Shown here: piece by piece, positions 34,051-42,348 of the stretch | How the letters are laid out: each line of letters starts with the position of its first letter | Numbering within the stretch: position 1 is the stretch's first letter | Assembly: GCF_001886815.1 (NCBI RefSeq) | Contig: NZ_CP018099.1 | Span: forward strand, 868,001 to 932,000 | Direction: 5' to 3' | DNA length: 64,000 nt | Source of the DNA: Caldithrix abyssi DSM 13497 | Lineage (GTDB): Bacteria; Calditrichota; Calditrichia; Calditrichales; Calditrichaceae | Program-made: the position numbers and the translations under genes | Notes under the pieces: model-generated | What the model saw: only the letters and a program-made list of their open reading frames with translations | Told to the model about the DNA's origin: nothing | The model's database searches: none

Positions 34051-34428
34051 TTGTCAAAAAACTTATCAAATATATTAAATGATAATAGAAATGTTAAACG
34101 TCCCTGGCAAAAACCTAAGTTTTCGGATACTGAGGTGATTGCTTTGAGTTTATTATCTGAAACTCTCATGCTCGATAGTGAAAATTATTTGCTCAAAAAA
34201 GTACATTTAAATTATGGAGTTGTTTTTCTGAATCTTATCCACAAAAGTGTTTACAGCAGGCGGAGTAAGCCCTTATTCAATTATACTGCAAAATTAAACA
34301 AGCCGGTCTGTGGCCAGGATATTTTTATCATTGATTCCATGTCATTGGCCTCATTTAAGTTTATTCTTGCAAATCGTTTAAAAATCTTCAAAGGGAATTA
34401 TGATATAGCGTTTTTTTTGGGGGGGTAG
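34051..34428 (+). pseudogene. IS982-family transposase, truncated remnant
   Basis: This 125-residue reading matches the first part of an IS982-type transposase: KPKFSDTEVIALSLLSETLMLDSENYLLKKV, then VYSRRSKPLF and the first catalytic Asp in FIIDSMSL. Intact members run to about 280-300 residues. The frame ends just after a T8-G7 homopolymer (34411-34425), and no continuation of the DDE domain can be recovered downstream, where stops occur in every frame. I see no terminal inverted repeats. The frameshift tract could also be a sequencing error, but the missing 3' half argues for real decay. Confidence 0.75.
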
Positions 34429-34655
34429 ACCAAAATACCACTTATTCTGGCAATAAACTCCCTGCGATTGTCATTGTTAAAAGGATAATCATAAATGAGT
34501 TCAGTGTAAAAACCACAAATTTCAAGAATGGACACGAATATATTTTAAATAACTTAAATAAAAACAATAGTCCCATTTAAATGAAATTCGATACTAATAC
34601 CTTTTTAAAGTGGACTGATTAATAATTTTACGCTTTGGCTAATAAAAAATTTTAT

Positions 34656-34688
34656 TTGACAATAATCATAATTGTAAATAATTTACAA
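34656..34688 (+). promoter_or_regulatory. Promoter and palindromic operator of the marR-Mbx operon
   Basis: The -35 TTGACA (34656-34661) and, 17 bases later, a -10-like TAATTT (34679-34684) precede the marR gene. The perfect palindrome TTGTAAATAATTTACAA (34672-34688, centre A at 34680) covers the -10. A palindrome of this kind over the promoter of a MarR gene is the usual autoregulatory operator. Since no other promoter was seen before the 11-kb respiratory operon, it probably governs the whole set. Confidence 0.72.
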
Positions 34689-34712
34689 AGTAAAATATTA
34701 TGGAGGTGAAAT

Positions 34713-35174
34713 TTGAGCAAAGCAAAAGATTTTGACAGCATTGCCCGATTAATCTTTACGCTCCGCCAGAAGTGCGCTTTAAAAGACGTGTACTTCGTGA
34801 AAAAAATGGGCATCTCGCAGGCCGAATTTAATTGCCTGGCCCAGTTTTATGATACCGACAGCCTGAGCGTAAAAGAATTGAATGAACGGTTAGACCTTAC
34901 GCCCGGCGGCGTTACGCGCGTGATTACTCTGCTGGAAAAAAAAGGTTTGATCAAACGACGCATTTCTTTGGACGATCGGCGCAGCATTAATGTCTATTTG
35001 ACCAAAAAAGGGCGCGAAATGGTGCAAAAATTGCAAAAGGGCGCCAGCGATCTACACGCCGAAATCTTTGCGCAGCTGGATGACGCCTCTCGCGAAAAGC
35101 TGGTGTGGTCCATCGAAAAATTGATGAATATTATTGATGATTGGTTGGAGAAAAACAAAGAAGCGGAACAATAA
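34713..35174 (+). CDS. MarR-family transcriptional regulator
   Basis: This 153-residue winged-helix protein has the MarR core: FNCLAQFYDTDSLSVKELNERLDLTPGGVTRVITLLEKKGLIKRRISLDDRRSINVYLTKKGREM, including the D-x-R-R wing signature. It starts with TTG at 34713, fixed by GGAGG six bases upstream. It probably binds the palindrome in its own promoter and so controls the Mrp/Mbx genes that follow after 50 bases. Two cysteines (in RQKCALKD and FNCLAQ) could make it thiol- or sulfur-responsive, which would suit a sulfur-reducing complex; that is inference. Confidence 0.9.
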   Translation: MSKAKDFDSIARLIFTLRQKCALKDVYFVKKMGISQAEFNCLAQFYDTDSLSVKELNERLDLTPGGVTRVITLLEKKGLIKRRISLDDRRSINVYLTKKGREMVQKLQKGASDLHAEIFAQLDDASREKLVWSIEKLMNIIDDWLEKNKEAEQ

Positions 35175-35224
35175 TTTTTTACCCGTTTCTGTGAAAATCA
35201 GAACAAACCCGGAAAGTTACTGTC

Positions 35225-35737
35225 ATGAATGAAGTCAAAACAAATCCCGCGGTCAAATTGGTTTCCGCCGTTTTATTGGCGGCGGTGTTGCTGCTGTTTT
35301 ATATTCTGTGGAGCCATTCTCGCAACATGAGCGACTGGGCGATCATCTTTATCTTTGCTTTTCTGGTATCGCTCGTTTTTACAAAGCCTAACAAGTTTCC
35401 CGCGCTGACGCTCAAAAAAATCGTTTACTCTGTTGCTTACATCTTTTACCTGTTTATTTCCATTGTAAAATCCAATTTTGATGTAGCGCGTCGTGTGGTT
35501 AAGCCGCAAATCCCGATTAATCCGGGAATCGTGCGCGTTAAAACCAGATTAAAATCGCCCATCGGACGGATGATTCTGGCCAATTCCATTACCTTGACGC
35601 CCGGCACTCTGACCGTGGATGTGAAAGACGATTACTATTACATCCACTGGATCGATGTGACCGACGTTGACGAGACGGCCGCCACGGAAAAAATCGTTTC
35701 GGGATTTGAAAAATATCTGGAGGTGATCTTTGGCTGA
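35225..35737 (+). CDS. Mrp-type Na+/H+ antiporter subunit E (MbxA-like)
   Basis: This 170-residue membrane protein has two or three N-terminal helices (LVSAVLLAAVLLLFYILWS, WAIIFIFAFLVSLVF, IVYSVAYIFYLFISIV) and the MnhE/MrpE cytoplasmic signature SPIGRMILANSITLTPGTLTVDV. It is the first structural gene of the respiratory operon and corresponds to MbxA/MbhA. It overlaps the mrpF-like gene by 8 bases, and a GGAGGTGA near its own 3' end serves as ribosome-binding site for that gene. Confidence 0.92.
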   Translation: MNEVKTNPAVKLVSAVLLAAVLLLFYILWSHSRNMSDWAIIFIFAFLVSLVFTKPNKFPALTLKKIVYSVAYIFYLFISIVKSNFDVARRVVKPQIPINPGIVRVKTRLKSPIGRMILANSITLTPGTLTVDVKDDYYYIHWIDVTDVDETAATEKIVSGFEKYLEVIFG

Positions 35738-35990
35738 AACAATCATGCATATTGCAACGGTAATCGCCATGCTTGCCGTGCTGGTGGCAGGCGCCCGTTT
35801 TGTGCTGGGGCCTTCGGCAGCGGACAGGACGGTGGCGCTGGACACGCTGACCATTATTTCAACGTCGCTGATCGTTTTTATCGCGCTTTACAGCGGGCGA
35901 ACGATCTACCTGGATGTGGCGCTGGTTTACGGCATTCTCAGTTTTATCGGCGTTATTGCCGTGGCCCGCTATCTGGAAGGAGGGCTGTAA
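35730..35990 (+). CDS. Mrp-type antiporter subunit F (MbxB-like)
   Basis: This 86-residue protein has three transmembrane helices with the MrpF motif GPSAADRTVALDTLTIISTSLIVFIALYSGR and YLDVALVYGILSFIGVIAVARYLEGG. TTG 35730 is chosen because a full Shine-Dalgarno GGAGGTGA (35719-35726) stands at ideal distance; ATG 35745 is the alternative. It is part of the ion-translocating small-subunit set; its stop overlaps the start of the G subunit. Confidence 0.92.
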   Translation: MAETIMHIATVIAMLAVLVAGARFVLGPSAADRTVALDTLTIISTSLIVFIALYSGRTIYLDVALVYGILSFIGVIAVARYLEGGL

Positions 35991-36355
35991 TGGAAGCGAT
36001 TCGTTTAATCGGAGCTCTCATTGCTCTGGTGGGCTCGCTGTTTTTGTTCCTGGGCGCTCTGGGCATATTAAGGATGCCCGACCTGTACAACCGGATGCAG
36101 GCCGGCACCAAATCGACCACCCTGGGCAGCATTTTAACCCTGCTGGGCATCGGGATTTATCACCTGCCCTGGTTCTGGCAAACCTTTATTCTGGTCGCCT
36201 TTCTGGTTACCACCAATCCGCTCTCTTCCCATGCGCTGGCGCGGGCAGCTCATTTTAGAGGCATTCCCTTAACCAGAAAGACCGTTGAAGACAGGCTTTC
36301 GAAAGATGAAAAGAAAGAAAAACATTCCACAACTCCGGAGGCGGAATTACTATGA
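35990..36355 (+). CDS. Mrp-type antiporter subunit G (MbxC-like)
   Basis: This 121-residue protein has three helices with the MrpG/MnhG signature LGALGILRMPDLYNRMQAGTKSTTLGSILTLLG and a hydrophilic C-terminus (TRKTVEDRLSKDEKKEKHS). It overlaps the F and D-like genes at its two ends, showing tight coupling. Role: structural part of the Mrp membrane arm. Confidence 0.93.
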   Translation: MEAIRLIGALIALVGSLFLFLGALGILRMPDLYNRMQAGTKSTTLGSILTLLGIGIYHLPWFWQTFILVAFLVTTNPLSSHALARAAHFRGIPLTRKTVEDRLSKDEKKEKHSTTPEAELL

Positions 36356-36600
36356 CATTGATCGTTATTTTGCTTGGCATCGGGATGGTGGTCGCCGCTC
36401 TGGCCGCCGTCTATTTTAATAACCTGATTGCGGCTGTGGTTGCCGGCGGGATTGTTAGTTTGTTCGCCAGCGTGCTGTATTTGATTTTAGCCGCTCCGGA
36501 CGTGGCCATGACCGAAGCTGCCATCGGCGCCGGATTGTCCACCGCTATCTTCATTTATGCCGTCAAAAAAACGCGCGAACAGGAGGTAGAGCATGATTAA
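36352..36600 (+). CDS. MbhD/MbxD-like membrane subunit (DUF4040)
   Basis: This 82-residue protein has two to three helices with the DUF4040/MbhD signature GGIVSLFASVLYLILAAPDVAMTEAAIGAGLSTAIFIYAV. In Mrp antiporters this segment is part of the long MrpA chain; in Mbh and Mbx complexes it is a separate gene, as here. The Glu in MTEAAIG is the conserved charged residue of the ion path. It overlaps the next gene by 8 bases. Confidence 0.9.
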   Translation: MTLIVILLGIGMVVAALAAVYFNNLIAAVVAGGIVSLFASVLYLILAAPDVAMTEAAIGAGLSTAIFIYAVKKTREQEVEHD

Positions 36601-37285
36601 ACGCGTCATCTCTTTTATGGTGCTGTTAGGCTTCGCTTTTATTTTCGGAAAGATGTTAATTAACTGGCTGCCGATGAGCGAGTTGAACGGCGTGGCCAGG
36701 GCTTATGTGGAACGCGAACCGCAGGAACTGGGAGCGGTTAATGTGGTCACGGCCATTGTGGTTACCTATCGTGGATTGGATACCCTGGGCGAGGTGAGCG
36801 TGTTGTTTTTGGCGGCAACGGGCGTGGCCCTTTTACTGCGCCGCCGAAAAAATTCGACACAAAACAAAGAAAACAAACGGCCGGCCAGCGAATTTCTGAA
36901 AACCGGCTCTTCTTTGCTCATGCCCTTTATTGTAATGTTTGGCGTTTACATCTTTATCAATGGCCATCTTTCGCCGGGAGGCGGATTCCAGGGCGGGGCC
37001 GTGATCGCCTCGGCCATGCTGCTAATGCTTTTAACCTTTCCCGACTACCGCCTCAACCACACGGTGCTGGGCTGGGTGGAATCGGCTTCCGGCGTGAGCT
37101 ATGTGCTGGTGGGCGTATTGGGGTTGCTGTTGGCCGGCGGTTTTCTGGATAACCGTATCCTGCCATTGGGAACCTACGGCGCCATTTTGAGCGCCGGCGC
37201 CATCCCATTGATTTATGTCTTTATCGGTTTAAAAGTCGGCGCTGAACTGGCGGGCGTGCTGGAAAATTTAAAACAAGAACAATAA
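36593..37285 (+). CDS. Fused MbhE-like and MrpB-like membrane subunit
   Basis: This 230-residue protein joins two parts usually encoded apart in Mbh operons: residues 1 to about 90 look like MbhE (GAVNVVTAIVVTYRGLDTLGEVSVLFLAATGVALLL) and residues about 105-230 are MrpB/MnhB (MPFIVMFGVYIFINGHLSPGGGFQGGAVIASAMLLMLL; PLIYVFIGLKVGAELAGVL). About six transmembrane helices are expected. The linker (RRRKNSTQNKENKRPAS) is short and charged. It fits the MbxF position in the operon order. Confidence 0.88.
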   Translation: MIKRVISFMVLLGFAFIFGKMLINWLPMSELNGVARAYVEREPQELGAVNVVTAIVVTYRGLDTLGEVSVLFLAATGVALLLRRRKNSTQNKENKRPASEFLKTGSSLLMPFIVMFGVYIFINGHLSPGGGFQGGAVIASAMLLMLLTFPDYRLNHTVLGWVESASGVSYVLVGVLGLLLAGGFLDNRILPLGTYGAILSAGAIPLIYVFIGLKVGAELAGVLENLKQEQ

Positions 37286-37300
37286 AAACTGGGTATTAAG

Positions 37301-37654
37301 ATGACAATTGTACTGGGAATTGGATTTTTATTGATGTTGATCGGCTTCTGGGGCCTGTTAACGCGCCGGAACATGATCAAAATGGTATTAAGCATTGCCA
37401 TTGCCGAAAGCGGTTTGCAACTGGCGATGATTGCCATCGGCTACATTAATGGTCGTACCGCGCCCATCTTAAATTCCGAAACGCTTAAATTACATGGCGC
37501 GCTAAAAGTGGTTGATCCGGTTCCGCAGGCGCTGGTTCTAACGGCCATTGTGATCGGCGTGGCGGTGAATGCTTTGATGCTTACTTTTGTGATTCGTCTT
37601 TATCAACAGAAAAAATCATTGGACATTAGCGACTACAGGGATATGAAATGGTAG
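37301..37654 (+). CDS. Mrp-type antiporter subunit C, NuoK-like (MbxG-like)
   Basis: This 117-residue three-helix protein has the MrpC/NuoK pattern IGFLLMLIGFWGLLTRRNMIKMVLSIAIAESGLQLAMIAIGY, with a conserved Glu in helix 2 (AESG) and PQALVLTAIVIGVAVNALMLTFVIRL in helix 3. It forms the connecting piece between the small subunits and the large antiporter. It overlaps the fused antiporter gene by 7 bases. Confidence 0.93.
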   Translation: MTIVLGIGFLLMLIGFWGLLTRRNMIKMVLSIAIAESGLQLAMIAIGYINGRTAPILNSETLKLHGALKVVDPVPQALVLTAIVIGVAVNALMLTFVIRLYQQKKSLDISDYRDMKW

Positions 37655-40600
37655 CACCTATTTATATGATTGCGATTGCTCTGGGCGTGGCGTTTTTACT
37701 GCCTGTTCTGGAACGAGCAGGAAAAGCTTTTATAAATTTCATCTTTCTTGCGGCTCTGGCCAGCCTGGTGTTTATCTCCGGGCAGTGGTTGTGGGGCCTG
37801 GGCTGGCAGGGCATGGAAGGCGTGCAGATTTTTACGGCCGGGGTTAAGCCGCCGCTTTCCATTAATCTGCAAATGGGCTTAAAAGAAGCCGTCTTTTTGA
37901 GCGGCATAAATTTTCTGGCGCTTATCGGCGGCATCTATCTGCTGCGCCATTTGAATCAGATTGGCATCCGCGCCCTGGCGCTGTTTTTACTGGTTGTCCT
38001 GGGCATGAATGGTCTGGTTATGACGCGCGATATCTTTAACCTGTTTGTCTTTATCGAAATCACCTCCATTGCCAGCTACGCTTTGATTGGTATGGACTTA
38101 AATCTGAAGGCCCTGATCGCCGGGTTTAAGTACATGGTGGCCGGCAGCATTGCTTCTATCTTTTTGCTGTTAGGCATCATTCTTTTGTACCGCTTTACGG
38201 GCACGTTAAATATTGATGATCTGGCGAGCATGTCGCTGGCCGCCTCGCCGGTCTATTTGATCATGGGCGGGCTTTTTGTGCTGCTTTTATCGTTTATTAT
38301 TGAAATGAAGCAATTCCCGGCCAACGGCTGGGCGTTAGATGTGTACCAGGCCGCCCATCCCGGTATTGCGGCCATCATTTCTGCCGGAACATCGGGCGCC
38401 GTGTTCTTCGCCTTCTACAAAATTATGCCCCTGCTGCCCGTGGGCTGGATTAAGGTGACCGCCGGCCTGGGGCTGGCAACCTTTTTCTTTTCCAACTGGA
38501 TGGGCTTAAAGCAAACTGTCACCACGCGCATGTTAGGCTACTCATCGGTCGGGCAAATGGGCCTGCTGCTGATGGTTTTGAGTTTAAGTCAGGTATTTGA
38601 CCCTGCTTTACATGTTTTTGGAGTGATCATCGTCGCCCTCTTTTTCAACCACTTTCTGGCCAAGGCCGGTTTGTACTGGCTTGCGGGTCTGGTTAACAGA
38701 GATTCTATTGAAGACTGGCGCGTGTTAAGCGGTCGGCCGGCCCTGCAGTTTTTATTTGGATTTTTTGTGCTGGCCCTGCTGAGCTTCCCGCCGTTTGCCG
38801 GATTCTGGGGCAAATGGTCGTTGATTATGGCCATGGCCGAACACAAAATGTTCTGGTGGATTGCTATTTTGCTGATCGGCTCTATGTTCGAAGCGGTTTA
38901 TCTGCTGCGCTGGTTCGGCAAAGCTTTTGCGCCAAACGATCTTGCAGTGGAGTGGAAGGCAGGCCGGCTCGAACAACATGCGGCTTTATGGACGTTTGTC
39001 GTCGCCTCACTGGTTTTTAGCTACGGCGTTGCCAGCCATTATCTGCCGCACAACGCCATACTGTTTCTGCCGTTATCAGGCGCTATGGCGTTCCTTTTAC
39101 TGGAATGGCTTCCGGCTCGCGTTAAGGGGACGTTAGCCATCTTAGCCGTCCTTTTTTACGCCTACCGCATTTTGCCTATGTTAAACGGTTTGGGCCTGTA
39201 TTTCAACATCATCTTTTTAATCGGCGGCGCTGTCCTGCTAATTGCCGCCCTGAATCGCCAGGAAAAATCGTACGGTTTTTTTCCGCTGGTGCTGTTAATG
39301 CTGGGTTCGCTTTCCAACCTGATTTTGGCCGATACGCGCTTGCAGTTCTTTTTTGCCTGGGAGTTGATGACCGCTGCCTCTTACCTGCTCATTCTACGCG
39401 GACGCAAAGCGCAAGGCCCGGCGCTAGCTTATGTGCTATTCAGCCTGGGCGGCGCGTACGTCATGTTAGGCGCTTTTGCCCTGGCCCACTTTGTGTTTCC
39501 GTTAAATCCCGCACTCAAAGCGCTTGGCGCAGTCAATCCCTATTCAGCCGCCATTTACCTGTTAATGAGCGTCGGCTTTTTGATCAAAATTGCGGCCGTT
39601 GGTCTGCACATCTGGGCGCCCGGCGTGTACGCTGAAGCGGAAGACGATGTAACGCCGCTCATTTCCGGCATACTTTCCAAAGCGGGCATCTTTGGTTTTG
39701 CGGCGCTTTTTGCCACCATGGGCGCGCCGCACATTGCGTCCGTTGGATTAAACGTCATCTTGGGCTGGATCGGCGTGTTAACCGCCTTTTTTGCCACGCT
39801 GTTTGCCGTGTTTCAGGAAGACGCTAAAAAGCTGCTGGCTTACTCCAGCGTGGGGCAGGTGGGCTACATTCTGCTCGCCCTGGCCGCTATGAGTCATTTA
39901 GGCTGGGCGGCCGCTTTGTGGCACACTTTAAACCACCTGCTGTTTAAGGGGCTGCTCTTTTTGGCCATCGCCGGCGTTATTTACCGCACCGGCACGCGCG
40001 ACATGTACAAAATGGGCGGATTGATTAAACAAATGCCGTTGTCGTTCGTCTCTGTTTTGATCGGCATTATTGCTCTGAGCGGCGTGCCGCCTTTAACCGG
40101 CTTTGGGGGCAAATGGCTGCTTTACGAGGCCCTAATTGAAAAGGGCTGGTACCTGCAAACCGGCCTGGCCTTTTTTGCCAGCACCATCGCCTTTTTGTAC
40201 TGCTATCGATTAATCCATTCCATCTTTTTAGGCATGCCCAAGCCCGATCAATTAAAAGTCAAAGAAGCCCCCGTCTGGTTTTTGATTCCGCAGTTCATCT
40301 TAATCATGGTCATTATGATCTTTTCAGCCCATCCGGCATTGTTGTTAAAGCCGATCTCAACCATGATCGATCCGCTGTTCGCCACAACTTTGCAGTGGAG
40401 CAACCTGACGGTGTACAGTTCGCTGGGCTACTGGAATGGAACCATTACCATGATTATGGTGGGCGTGATTTTTGTTCTGCTTTTAGTGTATCTGTTCATA
40501 ATCAACCCACGTCCGCAAAAGGTAAAGCCTTTTAACATTGTGTTTGCCGCGGAAAAACCGGAAATGCCGGAAACCACGCACTACGCGTATCAATTTTTTA

Positions 40601-40788
40601 CGCCCTATCAAAGAGCCATGGCGCCCATTTTAAAGCCGCTGGTCAGGCGTTTTTGGGCGGCGGTTGGCGAATGGAGTCATAGCCTGGCCGCGGGCTTGCG
40701 TTTAATGTACACCGGCAACGCGCAAACATACGCCCTGTTTATTTTTGTTCTTGGTTTGGCGCTTTATTTGATGATGGGAGTTAAATGA
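37648..40788 (+). CDS. Tandem fusion of two MrpD/NuoL-M-N-type antiporters (MbxH-H'-like)
   Basis: This 1,046-residue protein holds two complete proton-antiporter domains in one chain. The first has E137 in VFIEITSIASYALIG and K221 in EMKQFPANGWALD; the second has E572 in FFAWELMTAASYLLI, then LHIWAPGVYAEAEDDVTPLISG and the matching YSSVGQVGY element (first copy YSSVGQMGL). These Glu/Lys residues are the proton-path residues of the family. About 28-30 membrane helices are expected. In archaeal Mbx operons the two pumps are separate adjacent genes, H and H'. Its final 120 residues add a hydrophilic loop and an extra helix. Confidence 0.92.
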   Translation: MVAPIYMIAIALGVAFLLPVLERAGKAFINFIFLAALASLVFISGQWLWGLGWQGMEGVQIFTAGVKPPLSINLQMGLKEAVFLSGINFLALIGGIYLLRHLNQIGIRALALFLLVVLGMNGLVMTRDIFNLFVFIEITSIASYALIGMDLNLKALIAGFKYMVAGSIASIFLLLGIILLYRFTGTLNIDDLASMSLAASPVYLIMGGLFVLLLSFIIEMKQFPANGWALDVYQAAHPGIAAIISAGTSGAVFFAFYKIMPLLPVGWIKVTAGLGLATFFFSNWMGLKQTVTTRMLGYSSVGQMGLLLMVLSLSQVFDPALHVFGVIIVALFFNHFLAKAGLYWLAGLVNRDSIEDWRVLSGRPALQFLFGFFVLALLSFPPFAGFWGKWSLIMAMAEHKMFWWIAILLIGSMFEAVYLLRWFGKAFAPNDLAVEWKAGRLEQHAALWTFVVASLVFSYGVASHYLPHNAILFLPLSGAMAFLLLEWLPARVKGTLAILAVLFYAYRILPMLNGLGLYFNIIFLIGGAVLLIAALNRQEKSYGFFPLVLLMLGSLSNLILADTRLQFFFAWELMTAASYLLILRGRKAQGPALAYVLFSLGGAYVMLGAFALAHFVFPLNPALKALGAVNPYSAAIYLLMSVGFLIKIAAVGLHIWAPGVYAEAEDDVTPLISGILSKAGIFGFAALFATMGAPHIASVGLNVILGWIGVLTAFFATLFAVFQEDAKKLLAYSSVGQVGYILLALAAMSHLGWAAALWHTLNHLLFKGLLFLAIAGVIYRTGTRDMYKMGGLIKQMPLSFVSVLIGIIALSGVPPLTGFGGKWLLYEALIEKGWYLQTGLAFFASTIAFLYCYRLIHSIFLGMPKPDQLKVKEAPVWFLIPQFILIMVIMIFSAHPALLLKPISTMIDPLFATTLQWSNLTVYSSLGYWNGTITMIMVGVIFVLLLVYLFIINPRPQKVKPFNIVFAAEKPEMPETTHYAYQFFTPYQRAMAPILKPLVRRFWAAVGEWSHSLAAGLRLMYTGNAQTYALFIFVLGLALYLMMGVK

Positions 40789-41699
40789 TGGAAGCGATTT
40801 GGACGAAGATCGGCTACGCACTGGCATCGCTCTTTTTGATTTTTAATTACGGTTTGCTGTTGATCGGCGTTACGATGAAGATCATTGCCCGCGTTCACGG
40901 GCGCATCGGCCCGCCCATCTGGCAGCCTTATGTGGATATTTTAAAAAGTTTTTCCATGCGCACGGCCGTTTCGCACGGCATCATGTTCTATTTAGGGCCC
41001 GTCTTTCGCCTGGCGGGCGGCATCGGATTGTATTTGCTGATTCCGGCGGTTTACGGATCAACCTGGCTGCAAAATTTCAGTTTTAGCGGCGATCTGCTGC
41101 TGGTCATGTACTTCATCTTCTTTGGCATGCTGGGCATGGCTCTGGGCGCGGGAGAGGGCGGCCATCCCTTTTCGGCCATGGGCATCATGCGCGGCCTTTC
41201 GCAGGTGACGGCCTCTGAGGTGCCGTTTGCCCTGGCGGTGATTGCTCTTGCCGCTCAGCATCAAACCCTTTCCATTACGGAAATCGTTGCCGCCCAGCAG
41301 GGAGGCATCGCCCACTGGAACATGGTCACCAATCCCATTGCCACCGCGGCCGGCATGCTGGCCTATCTGGGAATGATGATGCACGCTCCGTTTAACGTGC
41401 ACATGGCTCCGCAGGAAATCCCCGTTGGTCCGCCTACCGAATACAACAGCAGCTTTCTGGTGTTGCTGCAATCCAACCGCTCTGTTTTTGCCGCGGCCAA
41501 ATTGATCTTATTTATGAATTTGTTCTTTGGCGGTGCGACATCCATTGTGGAAATGGTGATCAAAACCTTTTTGATCTTCCAGTTTTGCGTGGTGGTGGGC
41601 GTGGTGTTCCCGCGTTTTAAGGTGGAGCAGTCGGTACGCTGGCTGCTTAAGGCGCCAACCTTAATCGGTGTGCTGGCTGTTTTAATTTACAGTTTTTAG
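40785..41699 (+). CDS. NuoH/MbhM-like membrane subunit (MbxM-like)
   Basis: This 304-residue protein with about eight helices is of the NuoH family of complex I and group 4 hydrogenases, which links the peripheral and membrane arms. Motifs are RVHGRIGPPIWQPYVDILKSF, GAGEGGHPFSAMGIMRGLSQVTASEVPFALAVIAL and MHAPFNVHMAPQEIPVGPPTEYNS, carrying the Glu/Arg residues of the quinone-like cavity loop region. It overlaps the fused antiporter gene by 4 bases. It precedes the J, K, L subunits, as in Mbx operons, whereas Mbh operons place it after L. Confidence 0.92.
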   Translation: MMEAIWTKIGYALASLFLIFNYGLLLIGVTMKIIARVHGRIGPPIWQPYVDILKSFSMRTAVSHGIMFYLGPVFRLAGGIGLYLLIPAVYGSTWLQNFSFSGDLLLVMYFIFFGMLGMALGAGEGGHPFSAMGIMRGLSQVTASEVPFALAVIALAAQHQTLSITEIVAAQQGGIAHWNMVTNPIATAAGMLAYLGMMMHAPFNVHMAPQEIPVGPPTEYNSSFLVLLQSNRSVFAAAKLILFMNLFFGGATSIVEMVIKTFLIFQFCVVVGVVFPRFKVEQSVRWLLKAPTLIGVLAVLIYSF

Positions 41700-41721
41700 C
41701 TAACAAAATCAGGATAGAACC

Positions 41722-42342
41722 ATGGACGATAAAGAACTTAAGCAGATAATGGAAGAGGGCTTTAACGCGCAGGACTATTTTTGCGACGCGCGGCCCAGAG
41801 TGGTGACGCCGGTGGCCAACAAAATAGTGCGCAAATTTTACAACTGGGCGCAGGCCAATTCATTGTGGATTTTAGCCTTTGGGACGGGCTGCGGTTCCAT
41901 CGAGCTGCCGCCTTTGTACACGGCGCGCTACGACGTTTCGCGCTACGGCATTTTCCCTCGCCCCACGCCGCGGCAGGCCGGCGTATTCATCATTAGCGGC
42001 TACCTTTCGGTAAAAACGCTCAAACGCGTCATCCGCAGTTACGAACAGATGCAAAACCCCAAATTTGTACTGGGCCTGGGAAGCTGCACGGTAAACGGCG
42101 GCATGTATTTTGACAGTTACAACACCATCAATCGTCTGGATTATTATCTGCCGGTCGATGTTTACATCGCTGGCTGCATGCCCCGGCCAGAAGCGCTGAT
42201 CGCCGGTTTTAATGAACTAAAAAAGATGATTAAACAAGGAAAGGCCGAAGGGGCCAATCAATACGCGGAAAATTTCGACTGGTATAAAGCCAATCAGAAA
42301 AAAATAATTAAGGACTGGGATTTACCGGAATACAATTGGTAG
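41722..42342 (+). CDS. NuoB/MbhJ-like Fe-S subunit with three-Cys cluster site (MbxJ-like)
   Basis: This 206-residue subunit would carry the proximal [4Fe-4S] cluster. It has Cys C57 (FGTGCGSIE), C122 (GLGSCTVNGG) and C152 (IAGCMPRPEA), but the fourth ligand of NuoB (CCxxE) or MbhJ (CxGCDIE) is replaced by Gly 58. A three-Cys, open-coordinated cluster is the hallmark described for membrane-bound sulfane reductase (MBS), where it is the proposed site of sulfur reduction. The rest, including DVYIAGCMPRPEALI, is standard. It follows the NuoH-like gene and precedes the NuoC-like gene. Confidence 0.9.
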   Translation: MDDKELKQIMEEGFNAQDYFCDARPRVVTPVANKIVRKFYNWAQANSLWILAFGTGCGSIELPPLYTARYDVSRYGIFPRPTPRQAGVFIISGYLSVKTLKRVIRSYEQMQNPKFVLGLGSCTVNGGMYFDSYNTINRLDYYLPVDVYIAGCMPRPEALIAGFNELKKMIKQGKAEGANQYAENFDWYKANQKKIIKDWDLPEYNW

Positions 42343-42348
42343 GTGGCT

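Larger units (their letters stand above)
33913..34655. other. Decayed right edge of the accessory island
   Basis: This AT-rich stretch between the Res gene and the marR promoter contains only the IS982 remnant (34051-34428) and a 27-codon frame. Bases 34429-34655 show several stops in all frames and no recognisable gene. Confidence 0.7.
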
